NCBI GenBank assembly: GCA_964579675.1
Contig: CAZOIA010000138.1
Coordinates: 1 to 15,179 of the forward strand
Reading direction: 5' to 3'
Source: CAZOIA01 sp964579675
GTDB lineage: Bacteria > Planctomycetota > Phycisphaerae > UBA1845 > PWPN01
DNA: 15,179 bases
Shown: positions 7,079-14,876 of the stretch, in pieces
Layout: each line of letters opens with the position of its first letter
How positions within the stretch are numbered: the first letter of the stretch is position 1
The notes under the pieces: generated by a model
What the model was told of the DNA's origin: nothing
Databases searched by the model: none
What the model saw: only the letters and a program-made list of their open reading frames with translations
Program-made: the position numbers and the translations under genes

Positions 7079-9889
7079 CTATTTTCTCCGTACCAGCACC
7101 ACCACTCCGCCGGCGATCAGCACCGCGAACGCCCAGCCGGCCGCGATCAGCCACACTCTCTTCTGGGTGCCGGGTTCCAGGACCGGCACCAGCGGGACCT
7201 CAGCCGGGCCGGCAGCGATCATGTTCTCCTCCCCGCTCAGCCAGTACACCGCGTTGACGAACAACTCGGCATTCTCCGTGGGCGGCGGATCGGTCACGAA
7301 CCGTGCCCGCTTACCCTCGAACCGCGGTACCCGTCGGGTGAGGTGGAAATCGGCGACCGACACGCCCGTCCCCATGACGACTATCCTGCTGAAAGCGGGC
7401 TCGGCCCGGCCGGCGGGCCTGGTCTCAGCCCCGGCGTTCTCGGGCGCCTCCTCGCCGGATTTCTGAACGGCTTTCCGAGCGGCCAGGATAACCGAGAACG
7501 GCGGCTCCCACGATGTCTGGGGGTCCTTGGCGAACAGCCCCCGCCGCTCGCCGCTGCGCAGGATGTCACTGATCCGGCGAATACCCTCGTTGTCCTCCGC
7601 CCACAGGTCGTGCGTGCTCTCGGGCACCTTGAGCACCGGCGTGATCGTTACTCCGTCGGGGATTGTGCCCGTGGCCGTGACGCTGTCGCGCACCGTCGTC
7701 ACCGGGCACACGTCAGCCATCAAGACCCGCCTGGCTCTGAGCGGCTTGCCGATCGGGTGATCGGTGAAGCTGCTGAGCTGCATGTGGCTGATCTGCTCGA
7801 CGTCGATGGCATAGCGATCGACTTCTCGGGAGTCGGGCACGAGACGAAGCAGGCGATACCCACAGTGAGCCTCAATGCCCCAGTCCTCCTTGAGCAGTCC
7901 GTTGTAAGGGTATTCGACCGGCGGCATCGGTCCGAACATACTCATCCGCGAGAGCTCCCAGGCGGCCAGGAAGACCGCCCGCGCCCCCTCCTTGTCCGCC
8001 AGAAGCCCGCGAACCTGGTCAAGCTCCGCCTTGCCGAACGATTTCTCGGGCGGTTGCCGCATCATCGGGTTCGGCGGCATGGGCGAGGCGGGGGGGAGGA
8101 AAACATAGATGGCCCGGGTCCCTTCCTCGGGTTCGGGCTTGGCGGCGTCATCACCTTCCGCCCCGAGGTTCCATTCCTTCACCGCGAAGTTGGCCAGCTC
8201 CAGTCTCTCTTTCAGGGCGCTCAGCTCGGAAAGGGGAATACGCCCGGTATTGAGCCGTTGGCCGAATTGACGCATCTGAGGTGATGGTTCCGTCTCGTAT
8301 CCGACGAAGATCACCGTGGCAAAGGGCTTGTCGGTCTGCATCGACAGCAGGGCACCGGAGATCGCCGCGTCGCCGTCGAACACCCGCCGTTGCTCCGATT
8401 CCTTGTCCGCCATCCCCATCCGCCCGGCCAGCGGATCCGCAAGAGGCCAGACCTCATCGAACTTCACCACGCTCACCTCATCGCCGCTCTCCACCACGAC
8501 GATGTTGTCCTCCTGCAGGCGCTCGGCAATATCGTCCAGCTCCAGCTCGGGCAGATCATCGATCTTCGTGCTGACCTCCTTGAGCCTGTCGAGGACCTCC
8601 TTGAACAGCTCCCCAGCGCTGCCCCGGGCCAGCAGAGCCTTGCTGTCGGCGTCGAGGTGAGTTCCCTCGTCCAGGATCGCCAGGACGTTCGTCTTCCACA
8701 CGTCCAGCAATTGTTCTACCTGCGGGGCAACCTTACGCATCTCGCGGACGTAGTGTTGAAGCTGGTCCCGGCGCTGCTCCTGCATGAGAACCTGCCGGAT
8801 TCCCTGGCCCTTGCCGCTCAGGTCCTCGGCCGTCTCGGCCAGGAGGAGTGTCAGCGGCATCTTGATCACGAGCGGTCCCTGCCGGACCCCGACCAGCCAG
8901 TCGGGATGCTGCTCCATCGCGGGATTCGCCTTCACGAATGCGTTGACCCGCCCGGACTCTTCGACCAGGGCGCTGCTGAGTGCGTTGGCCGCTTTGGCGA
9001 CCGCCTGAAGCACCGGCTTGGGTTCGTCGGGCACGTTGGCGTCCTCCGGGTCACCGGCGGCCCGGGCCAGGTTCTTCATCAGCATGTCCAGGACCCCGAC
9101 CTGCTCCCGCGTCCTGGTGGCAAACTCCGAGTTGGGGTCGGCCAGGAGCCCGGCCAGCTCGTCCATCTTCTTGAGCCAGTCCCGCGTGGCCTCGAGGTCC
9201 TTCTTGAGCTGGTCATTGGCCTCCTTGATCTTGCGGTTCGCTTCCTGATAGAGGGGGATTCCCTCGCGGTGGACCAGGCTGTCCACTTCCTGCTTTGTTT
9301 CCCCGATATCGTCCAGGTCTTTCTGAAGGCGGCTGGCGTGCCGGGCGAGGGTGGTGAACCCGCTCAGCCAGGACTTGTCATCCCGTACGATCTTGTCGAT
9401 CTCCTGGCGGACCGGGGCCAGGGCGGTTGCCAGCTCGCCCCAGACGGAGTCCGCCAGCGTTACCGCCTTGTCGTACTGCTGAGCCGCGGATCCGAACTTG
9501 CTCTGAACCCGATCGCGAAGCTCCGCCCGCTGGTTGCCGCTGTGCAGATGCTCGATCGTCACGTTGCGGTTGAGCTGTCTGATTTCCTCACAGAGGTCCT
9601 GGAGCTTGGGGAGGTACTTCTTGCGAGAAGTATCGGGCTCGTCGGAGGTGTAGACCGTGGTCAGCCTGATGTCGCCCTTGGCATTCGCGATAACGTGTTT
9701 GGCCCGGTCGCTCAGCCGGTGACTGGAAAAACCGCCCGCCAGATCGCTCCGGATGTTCTTCCAGTGCCCCAGCCAGTTCAGGGCGACCGTCAGGAACAAA
9801 ACCAACAGCATCAGGATCGTCACGTTCGTGCCGAAGAAGAATCGACGCCCCGCCGCGCTCGTGCCGTGCTCTTTTTCAGTTATCGCCAT
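7079..9889 (-). CDS. GldG-like ABC transporter auxiliary protein with long helical insert
   Basis: A 936-residue membrane protein of the GldG / ABC-type auxiliary family. A short cytoplasmic start precedes a transmembrane segment at about 22-39. Next comes the conserved block HRLSDRAKHVIANAKGDIRL with a thioredoxin-like strand and YLPKLQDLCEEIRQL (about 57-107). Residues about 110-455 are a charged, mostly helical, probably coiled-coil stretch that I do not expect in ordinary members. The family fold seems to resume at about 500-575 (ISGALLSMQTDKPFATVIFVG, KERLELANFAVKEWNL). A second transmembrane segment lies at about 912-932, ending VRRK. The ATG at 9889 has GGAG 8 bases upstream and overlaps the permease stop by 10 bases. 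In gliding bacteroidetes GldG works with GldA and GldF; here there is no sign of gliding genes, so a general envelope export role is inferred. Confidence 0.85.
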   Translation of the reverse strand: MAITEKEHGTSAAGRRFFFGTNVTILMLLVLFLTVALNWLGHWKNIRSDLAGGFSSHRLSDRAKHVIANAKGDIRLTTVYTSDEPDTSRKKYLPKLQDLCEEIRQLNRNVTIEHLHSGNQRAELRDRVQSKFGSAAQQYDKAVTLADSVWGELATALAPVRQEIDKIVRDDKSWLSGFTTLARHASRLQKDLDDIGETKQEVDSLVHREGIPLYQEANRKIKEANDQLKKDLEATRDWLKKMDELAGLLADPNSEFATRTREQVGVLDMLMKNLARAAGDPEDANVPDEPKPVLQAVAKAANALSSALVEESGRVNAFVKANPAMEQHPDWLVGVRQGPLVIKMPLTLLLAETAEDLSGKGQGIRQVLMQEQRRDQLQHYVREMRKVAPQVEQLLDVWKTNVLAILDEGTHLDADSKALLARGSAGELFKEVLDRLKEVSTKIDDLPELELDDIAERLQEDNIVVVESGDEVSVVKFDEVWPLADPLAGRMGMADKESEQRRVFDGDAAISGALLSMQTDKPFATVIFVGYETEPSPQMRQFGQRLNTGRIPLSELSALKERLELANFAVKEWNLGAEGDDAAKPEPEEGTRAIYVFLPPASPMPPNPMMRQPPEKSFGKAELDQVRGLLADKEGARAVFLAAWELSRMSMFGPMPPVEYPYNGLLKEDWGIEAHCGYRLLRLVPDSREVDRYAIDVEQISHMQLSSFTDHPIGKPLRARRVLMADVCPVTTVRDSVTATGTIPDGVTITPVLKVPESTHDLWAEDNEGIRRISDILRSGERRGLFAKDPQTSWEPPFSVILAARKAVQKSGEEAPENAGAETRPAGRAEPAFSRIVVMGTGVSVADFHLTRRVPRFEGKRARFVTDPPPTENAELFVNAVYWLSGEENMIAAGPAEVPLVPVLEPGTQKRVWLIAAGWAFAVLIAGGVVVLVRRK

Positions 9890-10704
9890 CGTCGGGACTC
9901 CAGAACTTTTGTCGCCAGGAACAGGAACAGGCCTGCCCCGGAGAGGAAGAAGATCAGGCTCCGGGTATCAATGATGCCCTTGCTGAAGTCGGAGAAGTGG
10001 CCCAGAACGTTCAGGTAGGAGCAGACGTTTCGCTGCCAGAGCTGCCCGGCGTACTCCGCCCCGTAGTCGGCAACGAATGTGAAGGCGGCCAGCACCGAAA
10101 TGGCAATGAGGGCCGCCAGGAGCTGGTGCCGGGTGCAGCAACTGGCGAACAGCCCGATCGCAATGAACAGCGCACCCAGCAGGATCAGGCCAAGATACCC
10201 GCCGAAAACAACGCTGCCGATCGGGTCGGCCTGGATCGCCATCATGATCAGGTGCGGGATCGTCGTGGCCAGCAGGGCGACGTAGAACAACAACGCGCCG
10301 AAGAACTTGCCCAGAATCACCGACGCGTCGGTCACCGGGGCCGTCATCAGCGTCTCGATCGTGTCGGTGGCGAATTCATCAGCCACCAACCGCATGGTGA
10401 GCAGCGGCAGGGCAAACACCAGCACGCTCGCCATGTGCTCGAACAGCGTTCGCATGCTGGCTTCGTTGCCCGCCACCAGTGTTTCCGTGACGAAGGAATA
10501 GCCGGTCAAGAGTAGGAAGATGAACCCGACCACGTAAGCGATCGGGGAGTAGAACAGCGAGGCCAGCTCGCGCTGGGTGATCGCGGCCAAAGCCGCCCCG
10601 CTGCCCCCGCCCGCCTTGCTCGCCGGGCCACCCTCGAGTTGCGAACGCTCGCTCGACGTCACGCCCTCGGAAGCCGACGCCTTTGCCTGTGTCTCTGCCG
10701 ACAT
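9880..10704 (-). CDS. GldF-like ABC-2 permease
   Basis: Membrane-spanning partner of the adjacent ATPase. The 274 residues start with about 40 hydrophilic, Ser/Gly-rich residues. Six transmembrane segments follow, near 53-72, 90-106, 129-158, 163-189, 195-213 and 250-266. ABC-2 features are ITQRELASLFYSPIAYVV, the coupling segment ADEFATDTIETLMTAPVTD (109-126) and HFSDFSKGIIDTRSLIFF near the C-terminus, typical of GldF-like permeases. ATG 10704 is preferred because GAGGGA lies about 8 bases upstream. The open frame continues upstream to 11142, but that part is a shadow of the ATPase gene. Its end overlaps the start of the GldG-like gene. Confidence 0.92.
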   Translation of the reverse strand: MSAETQAKASASEGVTSSERSQLEGGPASKAGGGSGAALAAITQRELASLFYSPIAYVVGFIFLLLTGYSFVTETLVAGNEASMRTLFEHMASVLVFALPLLTMRLVADEFATDTIETLMTAPVTDASVILGKFFGALLFYVALLATTIPHLIMMAIQADPIGSVVFGGYLGLILLGALFIAIGLFASCCTRHQLLAALIAISVLAAFTFVADYGAEYAGQLWQRNVCSYLNVLGHFSDFSKGIIDTRSLIFFLSGAGLFLFLATKVLESRRWR

Positions 10705-10834
10705 CGAGAATCCCTCAATTGTGCCGATGGTAATGCGACATTCATCATCGCCTGGCTCAACGAGCCTGATTCCAATCCGTGATACCCTGCCCTCATTCCA
10801 TGGCAGCCTGGGCTGCAACGTACGAGCGGCCGAC

Positions 10835-11788
10835 CTACCGCGCCGCGGCCCCCGCCTCGGTAGACTGCGCGGTGATCTGAATGAAGAACTCCTCCAGGCT
10901 GCCCACCTCCAGCCGCAGCTCACGCAGCCCCCAGTTCCTCGAGGCAACCAGGGCTGCGATCTCCTCGCGAACATCCCGGCGGTCCGTACTCTCGATCCGG
11001 AGCCGGTTCCACCCTTCGGCCGCTGTCGCGTCCACACGCCCCACCCCCCTGACCTGTTGCACCGCCTGGGTGACTTCCCCCTTCGGCCCACGGATCTCGG
11101 CAATGAGCCGTGATGCCCCCTTGATCCGATCCCGAACGTCATGGATCGACCCGCTGGCCCGGATCTTGCCCCCCGCGATGATGATCATTCGCTGACACGT
11201 CGCCTCCACTTCGGGCAGGATGTGGGAGCTGAGGATGATCGTGTGCCGCTTGGCCAACTCGGCAATCAGCTTTCGCGTTTCGCGAATCTGGTTCGGGTCG
11301 AGCCCGAGCGTCGGCTCATCCAGAACGAGCACCTTGGGATCGTGCAGCAGGGCGTCGGCCAATCCCACCCGCTGCTTCATGCCCTTGGAGAGCTGGCCGA
11401 TGGGACGATCGACGAAGTCGCCCAGCCAGCAGCGATCGACCACCCCTTTGATGGCTGAGGTCCGATCCCCCCGGCCCATGCCCCGCAGTTTGCCCCGGAA
11501 GTTCAGGAACTCCCGAACCCGCATCTCCGGGTACAGCGGGTTGCCCTCCGGCAAATACCCGACCCGCCGGCGAACCTCGAGCGACTGCGTGAACACGTCA
11601 AAGCCCGCCACCGAAGCCGACCCGCTCGTTGCCGGCATGAAGCAGGTCAGGATGCGAAGCGTGGTCGTCTTACCCGCCCCGTTGGGCCCCAGGAAACCAA
11701 CGATCTCGCCCTCGGCCACCCGAAACGAGACGTTGTCGACCGCCAAATGGGGCCCGTAGCACTTCGTCAGATTCTTTGCCCGGATCAT
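10835..11788 (-). CDS. ABC transporter ATP-binding protein, GldA-like
   Basis: Hydrolyses ATP to power the GldF/GldG-like complex at the inner face of the membrane. The 317 residues show Walker A GPNGAGKTT (34-42) and YLPEGNPLY (78-86) at the Q-loop, where Glu replaces Gln as in other GldA-like proteins. They also show the signature LSKGMKQR (133-140, a variant of LSGGQ), Walker B VLVLDE (153-158) and the switch His in ILSSH (185-189). A C-terminal extension of about 100 residues contains REIRG-like and LEEFFIQIT elements common in this subfamily. ATG 11788 has AAGGAG about 10 bases upstream. It is the first gene of the minus-strand cluster; the permease follows after 130 bases. Confidence 0.95.
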   Translation of the reverse strand: MIRAKNLTKCYGPHLAVDNVSFRVAEGEIVGFLGPNGAGKTTTLRILTCFMPATSGSASVAGFDVFTQSLEVRRRVGYLPEGNPLYPEMRVREFLNFRGKLRGMGRGDRTSAIKGVVDRCWLGDFVDRPIGQLSKGMKQRVGLADALLHDPKVLVLDEPTLGLDPNQIRETRKLIAELAKRHTIILSSHILPEVEATCQRMIIIAGGKIRASGSIHDVRDRIKGASRLIAEIRGPKGEVTQAVQQVRGVGRVDATAAEGWNRLRIESTDRRDVREEIAALVASRNWGLRELRLEVGSLEEFFIQITAQSTEAGAAAR

Positions 11789-12114
11789 CAGGGACTCGCT
11801 CCTTTTGTCCGCTGTGCACGGCGATCACCAACCGCGAGAATGGCTCCCCTTGGCATTGCACCATCACCCGTTAATTGGCAGTAACCCTTCAAGTTCCCGG
11901 CGCCCCGGCTGACCGAGCCCCGGACGCTGTGAGTATCGGGTACGCAACCAGCACAGACGGGGTTCAAAGTCCTCGCGGGGGGAGCCGGAAGACAACCCCA
12001 CTTGCAAGGGTCAGACTAGATAGCAGGAGGGCTTCGAGGTGTCAAGCCCCGCGCGTGTTTTCCGGGGGCTTCGGCAGGGCATTTCACCTGATCCGGGTTA
12101 TTCATGAATAGACT

Positions 12115-12268
12115 CACCACGGAGACACAAAGGCCACCGAGAAAAGAAGTTAGGTGAGATCCTCCTCGGTCGCGGCTTTGACAGAGTGTTGAGGACCATG
12201 TCGAAACCCGAGTGGTTGATTTCAACTGATTTCTTTGTCTTCTCCGCGCTCTCCGTGACTCCGTGGTG
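12115..12268. repeat. Imperfect inverted repeat, MITE-like
   Basis: The left arm begins CACCACGGAGACAC at 12115 and runs to about 12149. The right arm (12232-12268), read on the minus strand, begins CACCACGGAGTCAC. The outer 14 bases match 13 of 14, and both arms then continue in similar purine-rich GAGAA-type sequence. The core of about 80 bases encodes nothing. GATCC occurs outside both ends (12090-12094 and 12272-12276), which may be chance. Short intergenic repeats with CACGGAGACAC-like ends are common in environmental bacterial genomes; whether this is a mobile element needs a copy count. Confidence 0.6.
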
Positions 12269-12322
12269 AATGATCCAGATTAGCGACCTCCGACGCGATC
12301 AGGCCCGGTTCCGAGACGGTCA

Positions 12323-12404
12323 GAGCCGGCCTCCGTGAGCCCGGTGGCTCCTCGGATGGGGATTTCACGCCCCGAAGAGCCACCGGGCTCCCGGAGCTCG
12401 GCTC
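12323..12404. repeat. Long near-perfect palindrome (28-base arms)
   Basis: Arms at 12323-12350 and 12377-12404 are complementary at 25 of 28 positions, including a perfect inner 14 bases (GAGCCCGGTGGCTC with GAGCCACCGGGCTC). The 26-base middle can extend the stem slightly (TCGG with CCGA). There is no T-run on either side, so this is not a simple intrinsic terminator. It could be a REP/BIME-like repeat, a structured RNA, or a protein-binding site. Confidence 0.8.
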
Positions 12405-12486
12405 GGGGCCGTTGCCCACGCTGCACACGTACAAAGCCCGCGGCGCTTTGTTATCGAGGTCGGTCAGTTTGAGTAAACACCTACCC

Positions 12487-12502
12487 GGCCCGGGCCCGGG
12501 CC
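12487..12502. repeat. Perfect 16-base GC-only palindrome
   Basis: GGCCCGGGCCCGGGCC is its own reverse complement and sits about 20 bases upstream of the -35 box proposed for the prepilin gene. It could be an operator for a dimeric protein or chance in GC-rich DNA. Confidence 0.5.
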
Positions 12503-12520
12503 CTGCCCGGTCGATCCCGG

Positions 12521-12549
12521 TTGCCTCGTTCAGCCATTTAGGCTAAACT
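12521..12549 (+). promoter_or_regulatory. Sigma-70-type promoter for the prepilin gene
   Basis: TTGCCT (12521-12526) and TAAACT (12544-12549) are 17 bases apart. The -35 box is identical to that proposed for rpmI. Transcription would start near 12556, leaving a leader of about 160 bases. That leader contains a 7-base-pair GC hairpin (12669-12675 with 12689-12695) about 20 bases before the start codon. Confidence 0.45.
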
Positions 12550-12715
12550 TGAAGCCGACAAGATGGTCAGGCGGGCGGCTGTGAGGCCCTTGTCCAGTCC
12601 CTACTGACCAGCAGAAATGCGGTTTCCCAGGCGCAGCCAGAGGCCATTGGGTCTCGCCGGAGGATCACGCGGCGGGAACGTCCACCGGCCGCCGCAGTAG
12701 GCAAGAGTGCTTTCC

Positions 12716-13642
12716 ATGAGGTCAACCAATCGTTATCGCGCGTTCACGCTGATCGAGTTGCTGGTCGTGGTCGCGATCATCGCGCTGCTGCTGTCCATTC
12801 TGTTGCCCTCGCTCAATCAGGCCCGCGAACAGGCCAGGGTGGCCAAGTGCCTGGCGAATCTGAAAGCCCTCGGTATCGCCGTCGTCGGCTACGTCCAGAA
12901 CGAGAAGGACAGGTTTTGCTGGGCCACCTCTCGGAGTCCGGGCGGGCAGACCTACATCGCCTCGAATGGCTATGGCGGAAAACGGGGCGATGGGGGGGGA
13001 GAAGATCCCGACCTGTACCTGGATGTCTACGCGCGACCCGGCGGCGCGTACAACTTCCCGGCACGGATGCGGCCGCTCAACCGATACGTCGTGCCGACGA
13101 CGAAATTCGGCGACGATTCGGAGCTCAGAGTTTATGAGTGCCCCTCGGACTACGGGGTGCGAAACCGAACCAGGCCGGTGGGATCACCGTCTGACAAATC
13201 GGCGTACGAAGTCACCGGCACCAGTTACCAGATGAACACGATCTGGCGGAGCTATCTCATCAAGCAGGAGGGCCTCACGGGCACCGCATTGACCGCCCGC
13301 ACTGATGCATTGAAGGACAGCATTCTCCGCCTCTTCCGCAAGAAGGGACCGACCAGAGCCATCATCCTGCAGGAAGACCCCTGCGACGTCGCCACGGGTG
13401 GTGTCTTCTACGAGTGGCCGTGGCAACTGAAGATGATCGGCTGGCACGGCAAAGCCAATCGCCACAGCATTCTGTTTCTCGATGGTCACGCGAAGAATCT
13501 CCTCGTTGACCATCGATTGAATGTCGATCATCGAAGGGACAGCACCTTGTTCCAGGAGTGCCCGACGGGTTCGCTCCCGAACGCTGACTGCACCCATGGG
13601 ACCAGCGACTGGGTTTCTCATGTCGACTACGGGGACCAGTAG
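12716..13642 (+). CDS. Prepilin-type N-terminal methylation protein with H-X(n)-DG tail
   Basis: A pseudopilin-like protein processed by prepilin peptidase and placed in the inner membrane or a type II secretion-like pseudopilus. From ATG 12716 it has 308 residues. A short basic leader (MRSTNRYRA) precedes FTLIELLVVVAIIALLLSIL, the class III signal and helix; the residue before the cleavage site is Ala, not the usual Gly. The C-terminal part has WHGKANRHSILFLDGHAKNL (243-262), the His...Asp-Gly-His tail of the large prepilin-like families of Planctomycetes. A GTG at 12707 in the same frame is an alternative start, but neither start has a good Shine-Dalgarno. Such proteins occur in many copies per genome and their individual roles are mostly unknown. 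No secretion machinery genes lie nearby. Confidence 0.9.
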   Translation: MRSTNRYRAFTLIELLVVVAIIALLLSILLPSLNQAREQARVAKCLANLKALGIAVVGYVQNEKDRFCWATSRSPGGQTYIASNGYGGKRGDGGGEDPDLYLDVYARPGGAYNFPARMRPLNRYVVPTTKFGDDSELRVYECPSDYGVRNRTRPVGSPSDKSAYEVTGTSYQMNTIWRSYLIKQEGLTGTALTARTDALKDSILRLFRKKGPTRAIILQEDPCDVATGGVFYEWPWQLKMIGWHGKANRHSILFLDGHAKNLLVDHRLNVDHRRDSTLFQECPTGSLPNADCTHGTSDWVSHVDYGDQ

Positions 13643-13739
13643 GCTTGTCCTTTTTGATCCACCAGACGTCTGTTGCCCCCGGAAGTGACCGGCTCAAGGG
13701 ATCGGATCTCTGTCCTGGTTACCCGGATCGGAGTAACTG

Positions 13740-14150
13740 ATGGCAGTTCAGTACCGGCGCGAAGAGCAGACCAAAGGCGCTCTGATCGTCAAGATCGCGG
13801 TGATCGCGCTCGCCCTGGCCGGAGCGCTGTATCTCGCACTTCGCGGCAATCCGGACCAGGCCCAGCTCGACACCCCGGAATCCGCCGATCCCTATATCTG
13901 CCTCAATTGCGGGCAGGTGTTCAAGGTCACGCCCGCGGAGTTCGAGAGACTCGCCAGCAACGGCGGTATCCACGCCCCCAGCGATCCTGAGGGAGCCGGT
14001 GTCATCACGTTGCGTTGCCCGAAGTGTGGGCAACTCGCCGGCGTGCGGGCTTACCCCTGCCCCAATGACCAGACCATGTTCCCCCGCCGGTTGGAGGACG
14101 GGAGGCCCGGTCGCTGCCCGAAATGCGGCTGGTCGTTCTACGCCCGCTAG
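13740..14150 (+). CDS. Small membrane-anchored zinc-ribbon-like protein
   Basis: Not a family I can name. The 136 residues contain a basic N-terminus, a transmembrane segment at about 15-35 (LIVKIAVIALALAGALYLAL) and then seven cysteines: CLNC (54-57), CPKC (93-96), CPND (Cys107) and CPKC (126-129). The three CxxC pairs suggest one or two metal-binding ribbons, probably zinc. The first pair (YICLNCGQVF) and the last (GRCPKCGWSFYAR) read like classic zinc-ribbon knuckles. The ATG at 13740 has GGAG 6 bases upstream. It follows the prepilin gene by 97 bases on the same strand and may share its transcript. Topology is uncertain: the positive N-terminus would leave the cysteines outside the cytoplasm. 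Confidence 0.8.
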   Translation: MAVQYRREEQTKGALIVKIAVIALALAGALYLALRGNPDQAQLDTPESADPYICLNCGQVFKVTPAEFERLASNGGIHAPSDPEGAGVITLRCPKCGQLAGVRAYPCPNDQTMFPRRLEDGRPGRCPKCGWSFYAR

Positions 14151-14197
14151 CGACAGCCGAAAGCTCCCGCAACCGGCGCCTTGTTGAGCATCCTGAG

Positions 14198-14221
14198 GCG
14201 GACCGCCTTTTTCTGGTCCGC
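14198..14221 (+). terminator. Possible weak hairpin after the zinc-ribbon gene
   Basis: GCGGACC (14198-14204) pairs perfectly with GGTCCGC (14215-14221) around a T-rich 10-base loop. An alternative is GGCG-GAC-CGCC (14197-14207) followed directly by TTTTT, which has the order of an intrinsic terminator but only a 4-base stem. It lies 47 bases after the stop of the preceding gene. Confidence 0.35.
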
Positions 14222-14252
14222 AATTTGAACACAGAACCCTCGGGAAGATCAT

Positions 14253-14269
14253 GCGCGCAAATCGCGCGC
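14253..14269. repeat. Small perfect GC hairpin beyond the tRNA 3' end
   Basis: GCGCGC (14253-14258) and GCGCGC (14264-14269) form a 6-base-pair stem with a 5-base loop. It lies about 47 bases past the 3' end of the minus-strand tRNA-Ser. There is no T-run, so a terminator role for the tRNA is only possible, not supported. Confidence 0.3.
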
Positions 14270-14315
14270 CTCTTCCGCCGTAAGGTTCTAACCCGCGGCA
14301 AGACGATGGAAAGAA

Positions 14316-14402
14316 CGGAGAGGGCGGGATTCGAACCCGCGGTACGGTTACCCGCACACTGGTTTTCGAAACCAGCACCATCAGCCACTCGGTCACCTCT
14401 CC
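14316..14402 (-). tRNA. tRNA-Ser(CGA)
   Basis: On the minus strand the acceptor stem GGAGAGG (14402-14396) pairs perfectly with CCTCTCC (14323-14317), followed by discriminator G at 14316. The anticodon arm CTGGT-TTCGAAA-ACCAG gives anticodon CGA, reading the Ser codon UCG. The T arm is GCGGG-TTCGAAT-CCCGC. An extra long variable arm is present, as required for serine tRNAs. Total length is 87 bases. CCA is not encoded: the bases after the discriminator are TTC, so CCA would be added by an enzyme. Confidence 0.97.
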
Positions 14403-14876
14403 CGGGAACTATTGCCCAGGCTCCCCGCCTGCAGTAGCCTGTATCGGCACCGACGAGAGGGCAGAAGTCGAGGGCCGATAGCCAGGACAGGGCCTCTCAT
14501 ACATGTGTCCCGATCGTACAATTCGCTGCCGGTCAATATCGCCGAGCTAAGAGCGGCAGTCAAGAGGTTCACGGCCTGTTCCAGAACGGATCCAACGGCG
14601 AGTACTGCCCCCCCTCGACGAGGCTCGCAAACGCGCCTGCTGGGGCAGAGATGTCACCGGTGGGATCATGGGCGTGCTCCACCCGCCGGTCCCGCGGGAT
14701 CTTTGCTGTGTCGAGCCATGTCGCGACCTCCACGGGCGATACGGTGCCCTCAGTTCGGCTCGTCTCGTTTCCTTAGTTGAGCGGAGCACTCCTGGACCGG
14801 TTCCGGCCGACGCCGCATATCACCCCGCAACGTTGCCACAAACTCGGTAACGGATTCCAGAATCCAGCGATTCGCC
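14403..14876 (+). other. Intergenic stretch with no supported gene
   Basis: Open frames on both strands here are short, rich in Arg, Pro and Ser, and mutually overlapping, with no recognisable domain or good ribosome binding site. A 10-base palindrome (TCCCGCGGGA, 14690-14699) is the only structure noted. The far end runs into the promoter region of the last gene. Confidence 0.6.

Larger units (their letters stand above)
11789..12715 (+). other. Non-coding island between divergent genes
   Basis: About 930 bases lie between the divergent ATPase and prepilin genes. Open frames here are short and show no protein-like sequence on either strand. The interval holds a MITE-like inverted repeat (12115-12268), a long near-perfect palindrome (12323-12404), a 16-base GC palindrome (12487-12502), a promoter-like pair (12521-12549) and a structured leader of the prepilin gene. 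The first 330 bases, which should hold the ATPase promoter, showed no convincing -35/-10 pair to me. Confidence 0.7.

Noticed and set aside
6878..10018. Long plus-strand frames opposite the DUF4340, GldG-like and permease genes (6878-8284 and 8390-10018)
   Set aside because: They have no recognisable domains and mirror well-supported minus-strand genes.
10705..11142. 146-residue N-terminal extension of the permease frame
   Set aside because: Most of it lies on the ATPase coding end in another frame; a Shine-Dalgarno and a sensible start are found at 10704.
12323..12404. Intrinsic terminator for an upstream gene
   Set aside because: The stem is strong but no T-run follows on either strand, and the flanking genes point away from it.
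12222..12434. 70-codon minus-strand frame in the intergenic island
   Set aside because: It spans both the inverted repeat arm and the long palindrome and has no protein-like pattern.
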